A stretch of DNA of 64,000 nucleotides, taken from the NCBI RefSeq assembly GCF_958979055.1, contig NC_084888.1, forward strand, positions 10,091,501-10,155,500, written 5' to 3'. A model generated the notes under the pieces. It saw only the letters and a program-made list of their open reading frames with translations, did not search any database and was not told the origin of the DNA. Shown here one piece after another: positions 23,636 through 47,599 of this stretch. This stretch comes from Alnus glutinosa (Eukaryota > Streptophyta > Magnoliopsida > Fagales > Betulaceae). Both the position numbers and the translations under genes were made by a program. Positions within the stretch are counted from its first letter, which is position 1. Every line of letters starts with the position of its first letter.

Positions 23636-24064
23636 ATAAGTGTAGTGGTTCCTTGTATTAGTAAATGCTTTGGTTATTATGAAGAGAATTTTAGCTTCCT
23701 TTGCGTAACATGTTTACAAGAATCTTCTTTCTTATGGGATTAGGGTGTGACAATGTAAGTGGAAAAGATTAGATTCATATAGATATATAACTGGGTAAAA
23801 AATGTCAATTACAAATGTTTCAAAAAGGAACAAGATTGTAAGGTAAGTTAGTGTGGTGTCAAAATTCTCTGAGAGTTCTTCTAGCATGCCTGCAGTAATC
23901 GTATATGATCCATGGATAGGCTCACTAGGGCAGAATACACACGATCATTGAAGAATATGCCCATGCGAAAGACCAACAGACAGATTGTGCATCGGCGATG
24001 GCTCAAAAATCGTTGATCCACCAGCCTGACTCATGTGTTGCTCTATGATTAAATACCTTGCTCA

Positions 24065-36371
<12,307 letters not shown>

Positions 36372-36790
36372 GGAGGTTTGTGCCTGAACGTTGAAGGAAA
36401 TGGAAGTGTTCTTTATGATGCTACATTGTTGGGTGAAGAAGCTGAAGACGAGAGAGTGAGTGAGCGTGAGAGCATGGGCTTGTAGCTTGTTGAGCGATTG
36501 AAGAATGCAGCTGGAGAGCTTGTTCCGTGTAAAAGTTGAAGATAGAGAGCGAAGGGAGAGAGTTTCAGTGAGTATTTGTCACTTTGTTCGAAACGGCCTC
36601 GTTTCGAACTCTCTAACCGCACCGTCTGGTCGGAACAAGATCTCTTCCATATTTTAAAAAATAAAATAAAATAAATTCACATATGTATAATAGGCGTACC
36701 ATTCAAAATTTATAAGGTCGGTATTTAATGTTTTAACTCTTCTAATTATACCCTTCATTATGGTTGAGGAGGTAACGGTTTATTTTTGAA
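36372..36790 (-). promoter_or_regulatory. 5' leader and promoter region of FTSHI2
   Basis: This is the region directly upstream of the ATG at 36371. It holds GA/CT-rich leader sequence (36430-36580) and then AT-rich sequence. No clear TATA box is seen, as is common for housekeeping plastid genes. Confidence 0.5.
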
Positions 36791-36794
36791 GGGG

Positions 36795-37424
36795 TTTTTA
36801 CCCCTCCTAGTGTTATTCTTACGGATGCCTCAAAGTCTCGGGAGGAGTTCAAGAGGTGCCGCAATGCAGCAAGGGTTTTAACGCAGAATGGGGAGTCCAT
36901 CCCTGCTATAGTGACTGATAGGTGGAACCCTCCTCCCCACGGTGCTATAAAACTGAATTGGAATGAATTTTTTGGGGGCTAGAAGCATCCCTTTTCAATT
37001 GCAAGTGGCTCCCAAGATGGTTGAGACAATGGCGGCCTACTATGCAGTCCAGTTTTGTCGAGAGGTTGGCTTCTTTGATGTTATTCTTGAGGGTGATGCT
37101 AGTCAAGTGGTCCAAGAGATCAATCAGAATTCACCCAACTACATCACTGCTGGCCATTTTATTGAGAGTATTCAACAGGATCTTATTTTCTTTTGGGCTA
37201 CAAAGTTTGTTCAAATGCCTAAAATTTGAAACAAAGTAGCTCTTCAGTTAGGAAGAGAGGCTATACATAATAAGGTTGAGTGTGTTTGGTTGGAAGAAAT
37301 TTCGCCTAAGTATTTTTTTCATTGTTTGTAGGGAGCTTTCAGGCCCCCAAACCCTGTATTGGGGTCACTATTTTTTAACCTCTATATGCAAGATGCAAAA
37401 TTTCCGTTCAAAAAAAAAAAAAAA
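36795..37424 (+). pseudogene. LINE RNase H fragment with poly(A) tail
   Basis: The open part at 36963-37229 holds an RNase H remnant (VAPKMVETMAAYYAVQFC, VILEGDASQVVQEI) close to that of the large LINE, and it is followed by a stop. A 3' tail follows with a final A14 run (37410-37423). The 5' end is truncated in the RNase H domain region; the usual DAS start is missing or changed. Confidence 0.75.
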
Positions 37425-38799
37425 TCCTTAAAAATATGCCAAAATATCCTTATTTTTTAAAAAAAATAAATAAATAAATTTGCAATGAGTGGCCTAGCTA
37501 ACCCACGGTGGGCGTGAGTTTCATGTATTTTTTTAAAAAATAATTATTTAATTAAGGTAATTATATATTTTTATAAGTTATAGAATAATATAAAAGGACA
37601 TTTCACATATTTACCATTTGATTTAACTTAAACCCTAATAGTATGGGTATGATTAAAAATAACTAAACTATAGGATGCTGACATTTACAATTTTTAAACT
37701 TTGAAAATATAATTGCAAAAGTATACATCATGAGAGTAAGTGAATTTTTTTTATTTTTTTTATTTTTTTACAGTATATCCTTCCTATTTCATGCGAATTC
37801 AGAGGAGCTATTTCGTGATAACATTTTATTTCATAAATTTAAATGTGTATATAAATATAATGCTCCCCCTCTGTGAAAATATCGATTCAATTTTTCCATG
37901 TCTAAACTTGGCGCTTCAACGGCAAGCGGTAGACTGTGCACAACAATCTTGATCCTTGCAGAAAAAGATTTCGCCACTGCTAGCATTTTGTGGATGGATG
38001 GATATATAAGTTTGTTTCAATTAATTACTTGTTAGCCATAATTATCTTATAATTGATTTCAGAATTATAAACATTCATCCCTTCAAATTATACTTCGTTT
38101 GTTTCGATGTAAAATATCTTTCATCGTAAAATATTTTCAACGAAATCATATTTCAGAAAAAAAAAGATTTCTCTAAATTCGGGGAAAACTTTCACTGGAA
38201 TCAGACGGCACTGGCCAGGTTCAGACAGAAATTTTCAGATTCCAGCACGGCGGCAGCACAGGCCGAATTCCGGAGGCAGTCGCATGATTTTGACAATCAG
38301 ATAACAAAATTCGGAGACCTTCGACGATAGATTTGGGCTATCAACAAACTCCAATACCCGACGGTGACGGATTGCCACAAATGTGCATGCAATAATGAAG
38401 AGTCAAAAAATTAAAGAGGCTTTTACGGTTAAACTGAAAATGATTTTTGTTGACCATCATTTTCGGTTGCACCAAACACAAAAAAATACAAAATATTTTA
38501 CTCCCAAACAAACGGAGCATATTATAAAGGTCAAAAAAATAAAAATAGACTATACTTGTTTTCGAAAGTCACAAGTTGCATTATAACTATATAGCCAAAA
38601 ATAATAAGAAAATACAGCTCACAACTTAAATATACGAAACACGCCCCATAATATTGGAAACATTAACTAGTCTTTATATGAATCTCATTCTTCTCTTTCT
38701 TTTATAAAAAATGCTACTTGTACTTAAACTTTTATAAATGAAATCTTACTAATTGATGTAAAGCTTATTCATTCTTCTTTCTTTTATTGCGAATACAAG
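37425..38799. other. Intergenic region upstream of the cysteine-rich array
   Basis: It is AT-rich. 38090-38520 reads 'cgtttgtttcgatgtaaaatatctttc' and later 'ctcccaaacaaacgg', which could be a MITE with partial terminal inverted repeats. No gene is supported. Confidence 0.4.
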
Positions 38800-39547
38800 C
38801 TAATAATTATTCTTGCAATTGTTGTAGCAAGTTTCCTCATAAGCTTCCACTTTATCAGCATTTGCCAAATATAAAACACAAGAATATAATTTGATAATAA
38901 AAATAAATTTATAGATATGTGAATTTAGTGATTTTATATATCATAAATACTAGGAAAACATCACTTACCACCCCTAATCTTTCATCACTTTTATAATAAT
39001 ACCCATAAACTTTAAAACGTGTCAATTTAATGTATCCATATTTTTATTTTACACATCCATTATAATTTTCCGTTAAATCGAAACTGAGAGATGTCAAAAT
39101 TCTTAAAATACTTTTACTTTTTTTATAAAAAAGAAAAAATTTGCAAGGATTTAAGTGTTGGTCAGGATTTAACAGATTTTACAAAAATATTTTTTTAAAA
39201 AAAAATTAAAAATATAATTACAAAAAAGTGATAAAAGATATGAATGCTCTGTGAAATTTTTCCAATATATATATACCTGGGTCGAAACTGGTGGGCATTG
39301 ATTGTGCACAAGTAGAGGTACAGTTATAGATGACATCTGAAACAAATATCATGCATTTTAGCATACAAAGATCAAAGCAAAGCAAGTATTGCAAACCCTT
39401 CTTCCTCTCCTTAAGGAAACACTTAGCAGCACACTTTAAAGCGCATAGACGTTTATGTGGTTGGTGCGAAGGGGAAGGATTATCATCTTGTGCCACAACA
39501 AGCACAAGCATAATTAGCACCATCATCATTACTATAACTCTCCTCAT
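38800..39547 (-). pseudogene. CRP1: thionin-like cysteine-rich secreted protein, splice acceptor lost
   Basis: Exon 1 is 39547-39277 (ATG at 39547, MRRVIVMMMVLIML signal peptide, then a mature part with CX3CX3CX13CX3CX3CX10CX3C). The donor GT after CCCAG is intact. The homologous exon 2 would be 38855-38800, with a CX3C near its end and a TAG stop. Where the other members have an acceptor CAG, this copy has CTG. Without splicing the frame runs on to a stop at 39218 and loses the final cysteine pair. A downstream AG could rescue splicing with a changed product. Thionin-like family proteins are usually secreted and defence-related; the role here is inference. Confidence 0.7.
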
Positions 39548-39628
39548 CTTAATTCCTTCTATCACTCCAAAATCTCTCCCTCTATTGAAACTACAATGAT
39601 TTAGATGTTGAGTTCATGAAGCATCATG

Positions 39629-39635
39629 ATTTATA
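39629..39635 (-). promoter_or_regulatory. TATA box of CRP1
   Basis: TATAAAT on the minus strand lies about 82 bases upstream of the ATG, in a context (GTCTATAAAT) shared by all members of the array. Confidence 0.65.
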
Positions 39636-42511
39636 GACCTGAAACACTTTGTCATCAATGAGTAGGCATAAATGAGGATTCAAATTTTGGCCCCATATAG
39701 AAATTCCATTAATATCTACACAACTAGTTGACTGCTTTAACCTTATGAGCCTTTTAGTAAATATCCAATGAATATCTTGCCATAATTGTATGAAATAGTA
39801 ATTATATATGAGAATTCGATAAACGCATTAATAAATTAAAGGGGACTTTTAAAAAAAAAAAAAGATGAAAGATCTGAATATTTCATTGATTAAATTACGA
39901 GCATAAAGCTCTGCAAAATCATAGTCATATGCTATGAGATTACATAGCCATAAATACAAATAAATTTCTTACAATAAAGTGTTACCTATAACTTTCATCT
40001 TCTACTAACCCATGTACAAAAATAGTTAAAGAGTATATCTTATTCGAACAGACTAGATCTAAGACAATGGTAACAAATATTCTAGAAAAAAATTATTTAA
40101 TCCGACCGTGAAAAATAACCTTTTAAACCAAACTATTCAAGCGATGAGAAATAACAGTAGCGGAGATCCACTCCTTTACCGGTTTAATGTGCTCCAAGCT
40201 TAATAATCGTGATCAAGCCCACTACGTAATAAACCAATGTTGATTTATGGGATACTGGATGCTTAAGTTTAGCCCATCGTGGGAGGTACTTGTATTGAAA
40301 TCACTGGAATGTGACATGAAGGTAGTTACATCATAACCACTATAAAAGGTTAAGTCTCATCCCTATGTTGAACAACGTTAGTGTCCTTTTTTGCAATATG
40401 GCAACTCAACTTTTCTAAGCCACGCAACGCTGCGTAGAAGAAAAGAAAAACAAAAAAATTGTTGGATACCATTTTGCCCCATGTAATTTATTTTGTATCA
40501 CAAATGGTATACTGTTTATGGCTAAAAACAAAGATAGTATTTTTGTCCAAAAATTGACGAAAGTCTAAGTCAGCACCTTTGAGAAACTGACACGTGTCAT
40601 ATGCCCCATTTAAAATAAAACTAAACAATAAAACAATTATAAAACTAAAAACATGTAAATAAGACAAAACACAAAACTATAACAAAACATTATATTTACA
40701 ACACAAACTAGGCAAAACAAATATAAATTAAGGGGTCTTGAATCGAATAATTCAATACTTATCATTAAACCACAAGGATCAAAGGTATTTAACAAAAAAA
40801 AAAAAAAAACTCAACTCAACTAATGAATGCCAGCTATCTACTTCTCTTCTCTTATTTCCTTCTATCACTCCAAAATCTCTCCCTTTATTGAAACTACAAT
40901 GATTTAGAAGTTGAGAACATGATTTATAGACTTGGAACACTTTGTCATCAATAAGTGGGCAAAAATGAGCATTCAAATTTTGGCCACATATGGAAATTCT
41001 ATTAATCTCTACACAACTAATTTGAGTGCTAACCTTCTGGCCCTTTTAGGAAATACCCAATGAAGATGTTGACATAATTGTATGAAATAGTAATTATCTA
41101 TGAGAATTTGAAAAAAAAAAAAAAAAAATTAAGAGAAACTTGGCTTAAAATTATATAATTAAGTTATACTTAATTCTTCGACATTAAAGCAAATTTAGTT
41201 TAGCTATCACCAAAGTTGTTGGTCTAAAATGGTGATGGAAGTGGAAGTGTTTTACAATGGAAATCCATGCACGATATATATATATAAAACTGAGTAATAC
41301 AATATACCTTCAACCAGATTATTATAATAACTTGAGTAAAACAAATTGTAAAACTTATTAAAAAATTTAACCTAAGGGATATTGTTTTATTTTCATATAG
41401 GTTTTATTATGTATTTTGCCGAAAAATATTAATGGAGGTCTCAATTTACAAATACTCAAAACACAGGTTTTAATTTCATCAAAGCCAAAATATGAGGGGA
41501 TTATGACATAATTACATTAAATTTAAATAGACTCATTTTCTGACTAAAATATAATAGCATAAGACTCCAAATCTCAATTCATTTTCCCAGAAAACAGAAC
41601 TTAAATAATCTCCGTAATCTATATTTGAGGATTTCTGAAGACAATGGATACATGTTTATAAAATTGATGTATATATGCGTTACAAAAGATTTAATAAAAA
41701 AATGTAGAAATGTTATGTGTTAAAAAACTTTTTCTTCCCCAGCAATTTGATCAAACAATCAAAATGTTAATTATCACTTTATCAAAGTAATGTGAATAAT
41801 TAGCATATTCAACTATTCTTGTAAATGAACAAGCTCAAGCTATTCATTTCCATTTTAATCTCTTTATTTACGGTTTTTATTAAGCAATTGAGAAAACGAG
41901 AGGAATGTGCGTAAAGAGGCAATTGATAAAAATTAACTGTAACTATTTTAGTTGGACGTGACTATAGTAATACCTGCTTGATGGGAGCTACACATGAGGG
42001 GTATACACGATGAGAACCACAAGCTCTCTTTCAAATCCAACTGAGTCGTAGCTTGACCCAGTCTCATCAAGGTATTAATGAGACTCAAAGTGCCTAATAC
42101 TAATAGGATTGAGAATTCTCATTTCGAAAGTCGAATTCTCACCATAGTACATGCTCAACCACTTTAGAGATTTTATTGAAGCCACTGAACCACCGGCCAC
42201 CACTAACGGCAGCTCAAAAGACTTTGAAACTAAAAGTCATATGTACGAATGTTTATTTTGTTTTTCCTTGATATTTTGAATTATGTGTTAGTCACACAAA
42301 ATTCTAAAACCCATCCGCTTAATCTTAGATTATCCAATTATATTGGTTCATAATATCCGAATGTCATCTTATGAAGATTGGAAAATGAAATTTATTAGAT
42401 AATTTTCGCCCTCGAGTTAACAACTAACAGGATACAACTCGGATCTTTTTTAATATTCAAAGCATGCTCAAAGAATGTGAGGCCTTATTACAAGTACATT
42501 TATAGCATATG
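39636..42511. other. Spacer between CRP1 and CRP2
   Basis: It holds the flank of duplication block A, a Mutator-like terminal repeat at about 40455-40600, an orphan promoter (40845-41000), and block B (40765-42511) shared with 47600-49342. No other gene is seen. Confidence 0.6.
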
Positions 42512-42690
42512 CTAAACATTCTTCTTGCAGTTATTGTAGCAGATTTCCACATAATCTCCTTCATTTTTTTCTGCACTTGCCACATTAAAAACACATATTA
42601 GATAGAGATGCAAGTTTACAAATTGTATCCTTAAAAATAAAACAAAAATGAATTTGTTTTTCTATAGCAATTATTGATGTTCAACATGTA
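40765..42690. repeat. Segmental duplication block B, copy 1
   Basis: Near-identical to 47600-49520. Parts also match 61380-62630. It contains an orphan promoter and the 3' half of CRP2 or CRP4. Confidence 0.85.
40845..41000 (-). promoter_or_regulatory. Orphan CRP promoter 1
   Basis: It has the TATA box (40922-40928) and the leader block 'tatcactccaaaatctctcc' of CRP1 and CRP3. The coding region is absent: the start-codon region is replaced by 'cttctcttctctta' and then by unrelated flank. Confidence 0.65.
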
Positions 42691-43343
42691 CCTGAGCCTA
42701 ACTTGGTAGACATTGAAACAGCACAAGCAGAGGTACAATGATGGATGTGAAAAGAGAGAGGGTGCAGGCAATATTTCTTGCAAAGGTCTAAGCACATGTT
42801 GTAATGCTTTGGGACATGTTTCTCAAGGTAACACTTATCAACACAAAATTTATTACAATCATCGGCATGCTCATCTTGTGGTAGGGAAAGGGTAGAAGAA
42901 GAATCATCAGCTTGTTCCAGTACTTGACCGCCCTCGCAAGATGGCTTACAAAGCTGCATACAAAGCATGTAAAGCTGCGGGATACCTCTCTTAAGGGAAC
43001 ACCTTAAATCGCACAATCTATCACAGTCAGTAGTATCTTCTGGTAGGGAAATGGTTGAAGGAGTAGGTGCTGGTGTTGTCAAAGAAGAATCATCAGTTTG
43101 TTCTAGTACTTGACCGCCCCCGCAAGATGGCTTACAAAGCTGCATACAAAGCATGTAAAGCTGCGGGATACCTCTCTTAAAGGAACACCTTAAATCACAC
43201 AATCTATCACAATCAGTGGTATCTTGTGGTAGGTAAAGGGTTGAAGGGGCAGATGCTGGTGTTTTCGAACCAAAGTCATCAACTTGTGCTACAACTAGCA
43301 CAAGCATTGTTGCAAACACCATCATCACTAAAACACTTCTCAT
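42512..43343 (-). CDS. CRP2: three-module cysteine-rich secreted protein
   Basis: Exon 1 is 43343-42692 and exon 2 is 42570-42512 (intron 121 bp, phase 1), giving 236 residues. It has a signal peptide of about 20 residues (MRSVLVMMVFATMLVLVVAQ). Two internal modules of the form CX3CX3CX12CX3CX3C follow (each DCDRLCDLRC...), joined by Ser/Thr/Pro and acidic linkers (GGGQVLEQ.DDSS..P). A terminal module comes next (DCNKFCVDKC...), with an added CX3C (HCTSAC). Exon 2 ends with EICYNNCKKNV. All splice sites are intact. The CX3C-X12-CX3C core resembles alpha-hairpinins and thionin-like proteins. The product is probably a secreted peptide precursor; whether it is cleaved is unknown. Confidence 0.88.
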
Positions 43344-43418
43344 TCTCTTCTATAGCTCTACTCTCTTCCTCACTTGAACTTTTCTTAATTTGTTTTAGAA
43401 CTTGAACACAATCCCATA

Positions 43419-43425
43419 ATTTATA
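43419..43425 (-). promoter_or_regulatory. TATA box of CRP2
   Basis: TATAAAT on the minus strand lies about 76 bases upstream of the ATG, in a context identical to CRP5. Confidence 0.7.
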
Positions 43426-43989
43426 GACTTGAAACTCTTTATGATGAAAAAGTGAGCAATAAATGAATACTAAAGTTTCAGACATCTTTGGATATTCTAT
43501 TAATTCAGACAACTAAGTGTTGTAACGTCTTCAGATAACAAATAATTAAATGGGTCCCAAAATATTAAGGAAAACTAAACAAACATGCATACATATGATT
43601 GCTGCTGGGGCTATTATAAATATACAGAATAAAATAATTTCGATACCTCATATGCACTGTGTTAGAATACTAAAATTTTAGACATCTTTGGAAATTCTAG
43701 TAATTCAGACAACTAAGTGAGTGTTGTAACCTTCTTATCATTAAGGAATACATCATTAAACTACATTAATTCAGAAAACTAAGTTACGTTTTTTGACGGA
43801 AGTACAATCTTTATCTTAAGACCATAAATGATGTACTATTTGTGATATGAAATGAAATACGGAGAGCAAAAAAATAAAGTCGTTAAACCACATGGATCAA
43901 AGGTATTTAACAAAAAAAAAAAAAAATCCTTGTATCACTCCGAAATCTCTCCCTCTATTGAAACTATAATGATTTATTGCGAATACATG
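43426..43989. other. Spacer between CRP2 and CRP3
   Basis: 43530-43690 is also found at 61070-61190 (direct) and 56040-56180 (inverted). 43790-43860 is a fragment of the Mutator-like terminal repeat. 43920-43972 is a leftover CRP leader fused directly to the CRP3 3' end. Confidence 0.65.
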
Positions 43990-44735
43990 CTAATAATTAT
44001 TCTTGCAATTGTTGTAGCAAGTTTCCATATAAGCTTCCACGTTATCTGCATCTGCCAAATATAAAACACATGAATATAATTTGATAATAGAAATAAATTT
44101 ATAGATATGTGAATTTAGTGATTTTATATATCATAAATACTAGGAAAACATCACATACCACCTCTAATCTTTCATCACTTTTATAATCATACCCATAAAC
44201 TTTAAAACGTGTCAATTTAGTGTATCCATATTTTTATTTTACACATCCATTATAATTTTCCGTTAAATCGTAACTGAGGGATGTCAAAATTCTTAAAATA
44301 CTTTTACTAATTTTAGAAAAAAAGAAAAAATTTGCAAGGATTTAAGTGTTGGTAAGGATTTAACAGATTTTACAAAAATATTTTTTTAAAAAAAAATTAA
44401 AAATATAATTACAAAAAAGTGATAAAAGATATGGGTGCTCAGTGAAATTTTTCCAATATATATATAACTGGGTCGAAACTGGTGGGCATTGATTGTGCAC
44501 AAGTAGAGGTACAATTATAAAGGACATCTGAAGGAAATATCATGCATTTTTGCATACAAAGATCAAAGCAAAGCAAGTATTGCAAACCCTTCTTCCTCTC
44601 CTTAAGGAAACACTCAGCACCACACTTTAAAGCGCATTGACGTTTATGTGGTTGTTGGGAAGGGGGAGGATTATCATGTGCCACAACAAGCACAAGCATA
44701 ATTAGCACCATCATCATTACTATAACTCTCCTCAT
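43990..44735 (-). pseudogene. CRP3: duplicate of CRP1 with lost splice donor
   Basis: Exon 1 is 44735 to about 44468 (ATG at 44735) and exon 2 is 44045-43990. The acceptor TGCAG is intact here, but the donor after ...CCCAG is TTATAT instead of GTATAT, one G to T change. Unspliced, the frame stops at 44439 with a short foreign tail and no last cysteine pair. The coding part keeps the signal peptide and all the other module cysteines. This is the mirror image of the CRP1 defect. Confidence 0.72.
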
Positions 44736-44818
44736 CTTAATTCCTTCTCTATCACTCAAAAATCTCTCCCTTTATTGAAACTACAATGATTTAGATGTTG
44801 AGTTCATGAAGCATCATG

Positions 44819-44825
44819 ATTTATA
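44819..44825 (-). promoter_or_regulatory. TATA box of CRP3
   Basis: TATAAAT in the same context as CRP1, about 84 bases upstream of the ATG. Confidence 0.65.
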
Positions 44826-46240
44826 GACCTGGAACACTTTGTCATCAATGAGTAGGCATAAATGAGGATTCAAATTTTGGCCCCATATAGAAATTCCATT
44901 AATATCTACACAACTAGTTGACTGCTTTAACCTTATGAGCCTTTTAGTAAATATCCAATGAATATCTTGCCATAATTGTATGAAATAGTAATTATATATG
45001 AGAATTCGATAAACGCATTAATAAATTAAAGGGGACTTTTAAAAAAAAAAAAAGATGAAAGATCTGAATATTTCATTGATTAAATTACAAGCATAAAGCT
45101 TTGCAAAATCATAGTCATATGCTATGAGATTACATAGCCATAAATACAAACAAATTTCTTACAATAAAGTATTACCTATAACTTTCATCTTCTTCTAACC
45201 CATGTACAAAAATAGTTAAAGAGTATATCTTATTCGAACAGACTAGATCTAAGACAATGGTAGCAAATATTTTAGAAAAAATTTATTTAATCCGGCCGTG
45301 AAAAATAACCTTTTAAACCGAACTATTCAAGCGATGAGAAATAACAGTAGCGGAGATCCACTCCTTTACCGGTTTAATGTGCTCCAAGCTTAATAATCGT
45401 GATCAAGCCCACTACGTAATAAACCAATGTTGATTTATGGGATACTGGATGCTTAAGTTTAGCCCATCGTGGGAGGTACTTGTATTGAAATCACTGGAAT
45501 GTGACATGAAGGTAGTTACATCATAACCACTATAAAAGGTTAAGTCTCGTCCCTATGTTGAACGACGTTAGTGTCCTTTTTTGCAATATGGCAACTCATC
45601 TTTTCTAAGCCACGCAACGCTGTGTAGAAGAAAAGAAAAACAAAAAAATTGTTGGATACCATTTTGCCTCATGTAATTTATTTTGTATCACAAATGGTAT
45701 ATTGTTTATGGCTAAAAACAAAGATAGTATTTTTGTCCAAAAATTGACGGAAGTCTACGTCAGCACCTTTGAGAAACTGACACGTGTCATATGCCCCATT
45801 TAAAATAAAACTAAACAATAAAACAATTATAAAACTAAAAAAATTAAAAACATTTAAAAGTTATTTAAAAAAAAAAATAGAGAGGTGGCTCGAGCCACCC
45901 CCATGGCCAGTATAGGGGTGGCTCGACCACCCCCAAGGGCGAAACCTTAAGATGATTTTTCTTTTCTTTTCTTTTCTTTTTAGCCTTGTGGAGGTGATCG
46001 GTGGCCACCCCCAAACTGGCCATAGGGTGTGGCCAAAACACCCCTAAGCCAAACGGGGGTGGCCAAGCCAACCCTAAGAGCCTTGGGGGTAGTTTTGGCC
46101 ACCCCTATTTTGCTCTTTAAGGGTGACTGAACCACTCCTACACCGGGTGACTAAACCATCCTCATTTTTCCTTAAGGGTGGTTTGAGCCACCACTCTTTT
46201 TTTTCCAAAATAAAAAAAATAAAAAAATAAAAAAAATTAA

Positions 46241-46768
46241 GGGTTAAATATTATTTAGGCCTCTAAAGTCTAAACTAACAGCCATTTTCTATGAAGTACC
46301 ACGAACTGACAAGTGTCATGATTTGGCCCTTCAAACTGTTAATCTGTTATTATTTAGCCACAGCTGTCAACTTTGACCATATGTTGGATGAAAAATCAAA
46401 TTTGACCAGAGTATTCCTAAAATACCCTTATTTTGACCATTGAAAAAACAAAATTACCCTTTTATTTTTATTTTCTTTTTTTTAAAAAAATAATAATAAT
46501 AAAATAATTTGATAAGGGTATTTTTTTCTTCTACAAATTAATAAATACAAAAGGTAATTTTTGTTTTACAATGGTCAAAATAAGTGTATTTTAGAAACAT
46601 TTTGGTAAAATTTGATTTTCCATCTAACATAACGGTCAAGACTAATGGATGGGGCTAAGTTGTAGCAAATTGACAGTTTGAATGGCCAAAGTATGACACT
46701 TTTCAGTTCGTTGTATTTTATAAAAAATGGTTATTAGTTAAGGGGGCTAAATAATATTTAACCCATTT
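46241..46768. mobile_element. Foldback MITE 1 nested in the Mutator-like element
   Basis: The left end 'gggttaaatattatttagg' is repeated inverted at the right end ('ctaaataatatttaaccc'). The homology continues inward for about 100 bases (the 'gtgtcatgatttggcc' block). The interior is AT-rich with no gene. Confidence 0.7.
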
Positions 46769-46791
46769 TTTTAATGTTTGTAATATTTTTA

Positions 46792-47392
46792 AGGAGAAAC
46801 TTCACAACACCCTCTGAACTTCCACTCGATTTGAAACTGCCCCCCAAAAGTTCAAAAACCCTCAATTTCACCCATCAATATTTGAATTTGTTGCAATGTC
46901 CCTCATCCGTTAGGGTTTGGAGTTAAATCAAACGACAAAAGGGATGAAATAACTTTTACGTCCCTGAAACTTTTATAAAATTCTCAATTTACCATTAATT
47001 TCAAATTCAAAATTAAAAAAAAAAAATGAGACCCACGTCATGACACAGCTCGAGCTACCACCAGACCCCACCATGGGCTTGGTGACCCCGTTGTCAATTA
47101 GAAGACCCTGTCGTGGGTCTACAGACCCATGCTGGGTCACCACAAGCCCCACGGCTAGTTCACCACCAAACCCACGAGTTAGAGAACCTCAATTTTTTAT
47201 ATTATTAATAAGTGGAAAAAATGGTAATTTCATCATTTTCACAAAAACCGTTAGGATTTAACATCAAACCCTAATGAATGGGGACATTGCATCAAATTAA
47301 AAGTTTGTGTGGGTGAAATTGAGAGTTTTTTTAACTTTAGGGGGTAGTTTCAAATCGAGAGGAAATTCAAGGGGAGTTTTGTGAAGTTTCCC
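46792..47392. mobile_element. Foldback MITE 2 nested in the Mutator-like element
   Basis: The left end 'ggagaaacttcacaac' is the inverted repeat of the right end 'gtgaagtttcccc'. Long shared inverted blocks include 'caatttcacccat' and 'tttgaaactgcccccc'. A 73-residue open frame inside has no domain. Confidence 0.7.
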
Positions 47393-47599
47393 CTTCTTTT
47401 TTCTTTTTTTTTTAAGTTTTTATTATTTTTAGTTTTTTAATTTTTAATTAAGCATAAGGACACATGTCAATTTTTTAAGGCCTGTGATGTGGACTCCCGT
47501 TACATTTTTGGATGGAAGTATCATCTTTGTCTTAAGGCCAATAACGGAGGTACTATTTGTAATACTAAATGAAGCACAGGCAAAAAAAAAAAAAAAAAA

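Larger units (their letters stand above)
21453..24064. other. Intergenic region between the phytocyanin gene and FTSHI2
   Basis: It is AT-rich with many homopolymer tracts. It holds a perfect hairpin (21754-21817) and a MITE-like element (23108-23635), described separately. 22330-22470 holds three repeats of an 'agagttttgatactt'-like block. Nothing coding is supported. Confidence 0.6.
38760..40640. repeat. Segmental duplication block A, copy 1
   Basis: Near-identical to 43975-45840, including CRP1 versus CRP3 and about 1 kb of flank (for example 39840-40600 versus 45030-45790). Differences are mostly single bases. Confidence 0.9.
43975..45840. repeat. Segmental duplication block A, copy 2
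   Basis: See 38760-40640. The copy ends where the 1.7-kb Mutator-like interior begins. Confidence 0.9.
45650..47590. mobile_element. Mutator-like element with nested MITEs
   Basis: About 130 bp near 45655-45800 ('caaagatagtatttttgtcc', 'gacggaagtc', 'gacacgtgtca') recur inverted at about 47455-47575. The interior contains GC-rich 'gggtggc..ccaccc' palindromic repeats (45885-46200) and two foldback MITEs. Only its left end is found in the other copy of the duplication (40440-40620). Confidence 0.6.

Noticed and set aside
40779..40976. 65-residue minus frame, with a copy at 47617-47814
   Set aside because: It lies across the TATA box and leader of an orphan promoter; no signal peptide or cysteines.
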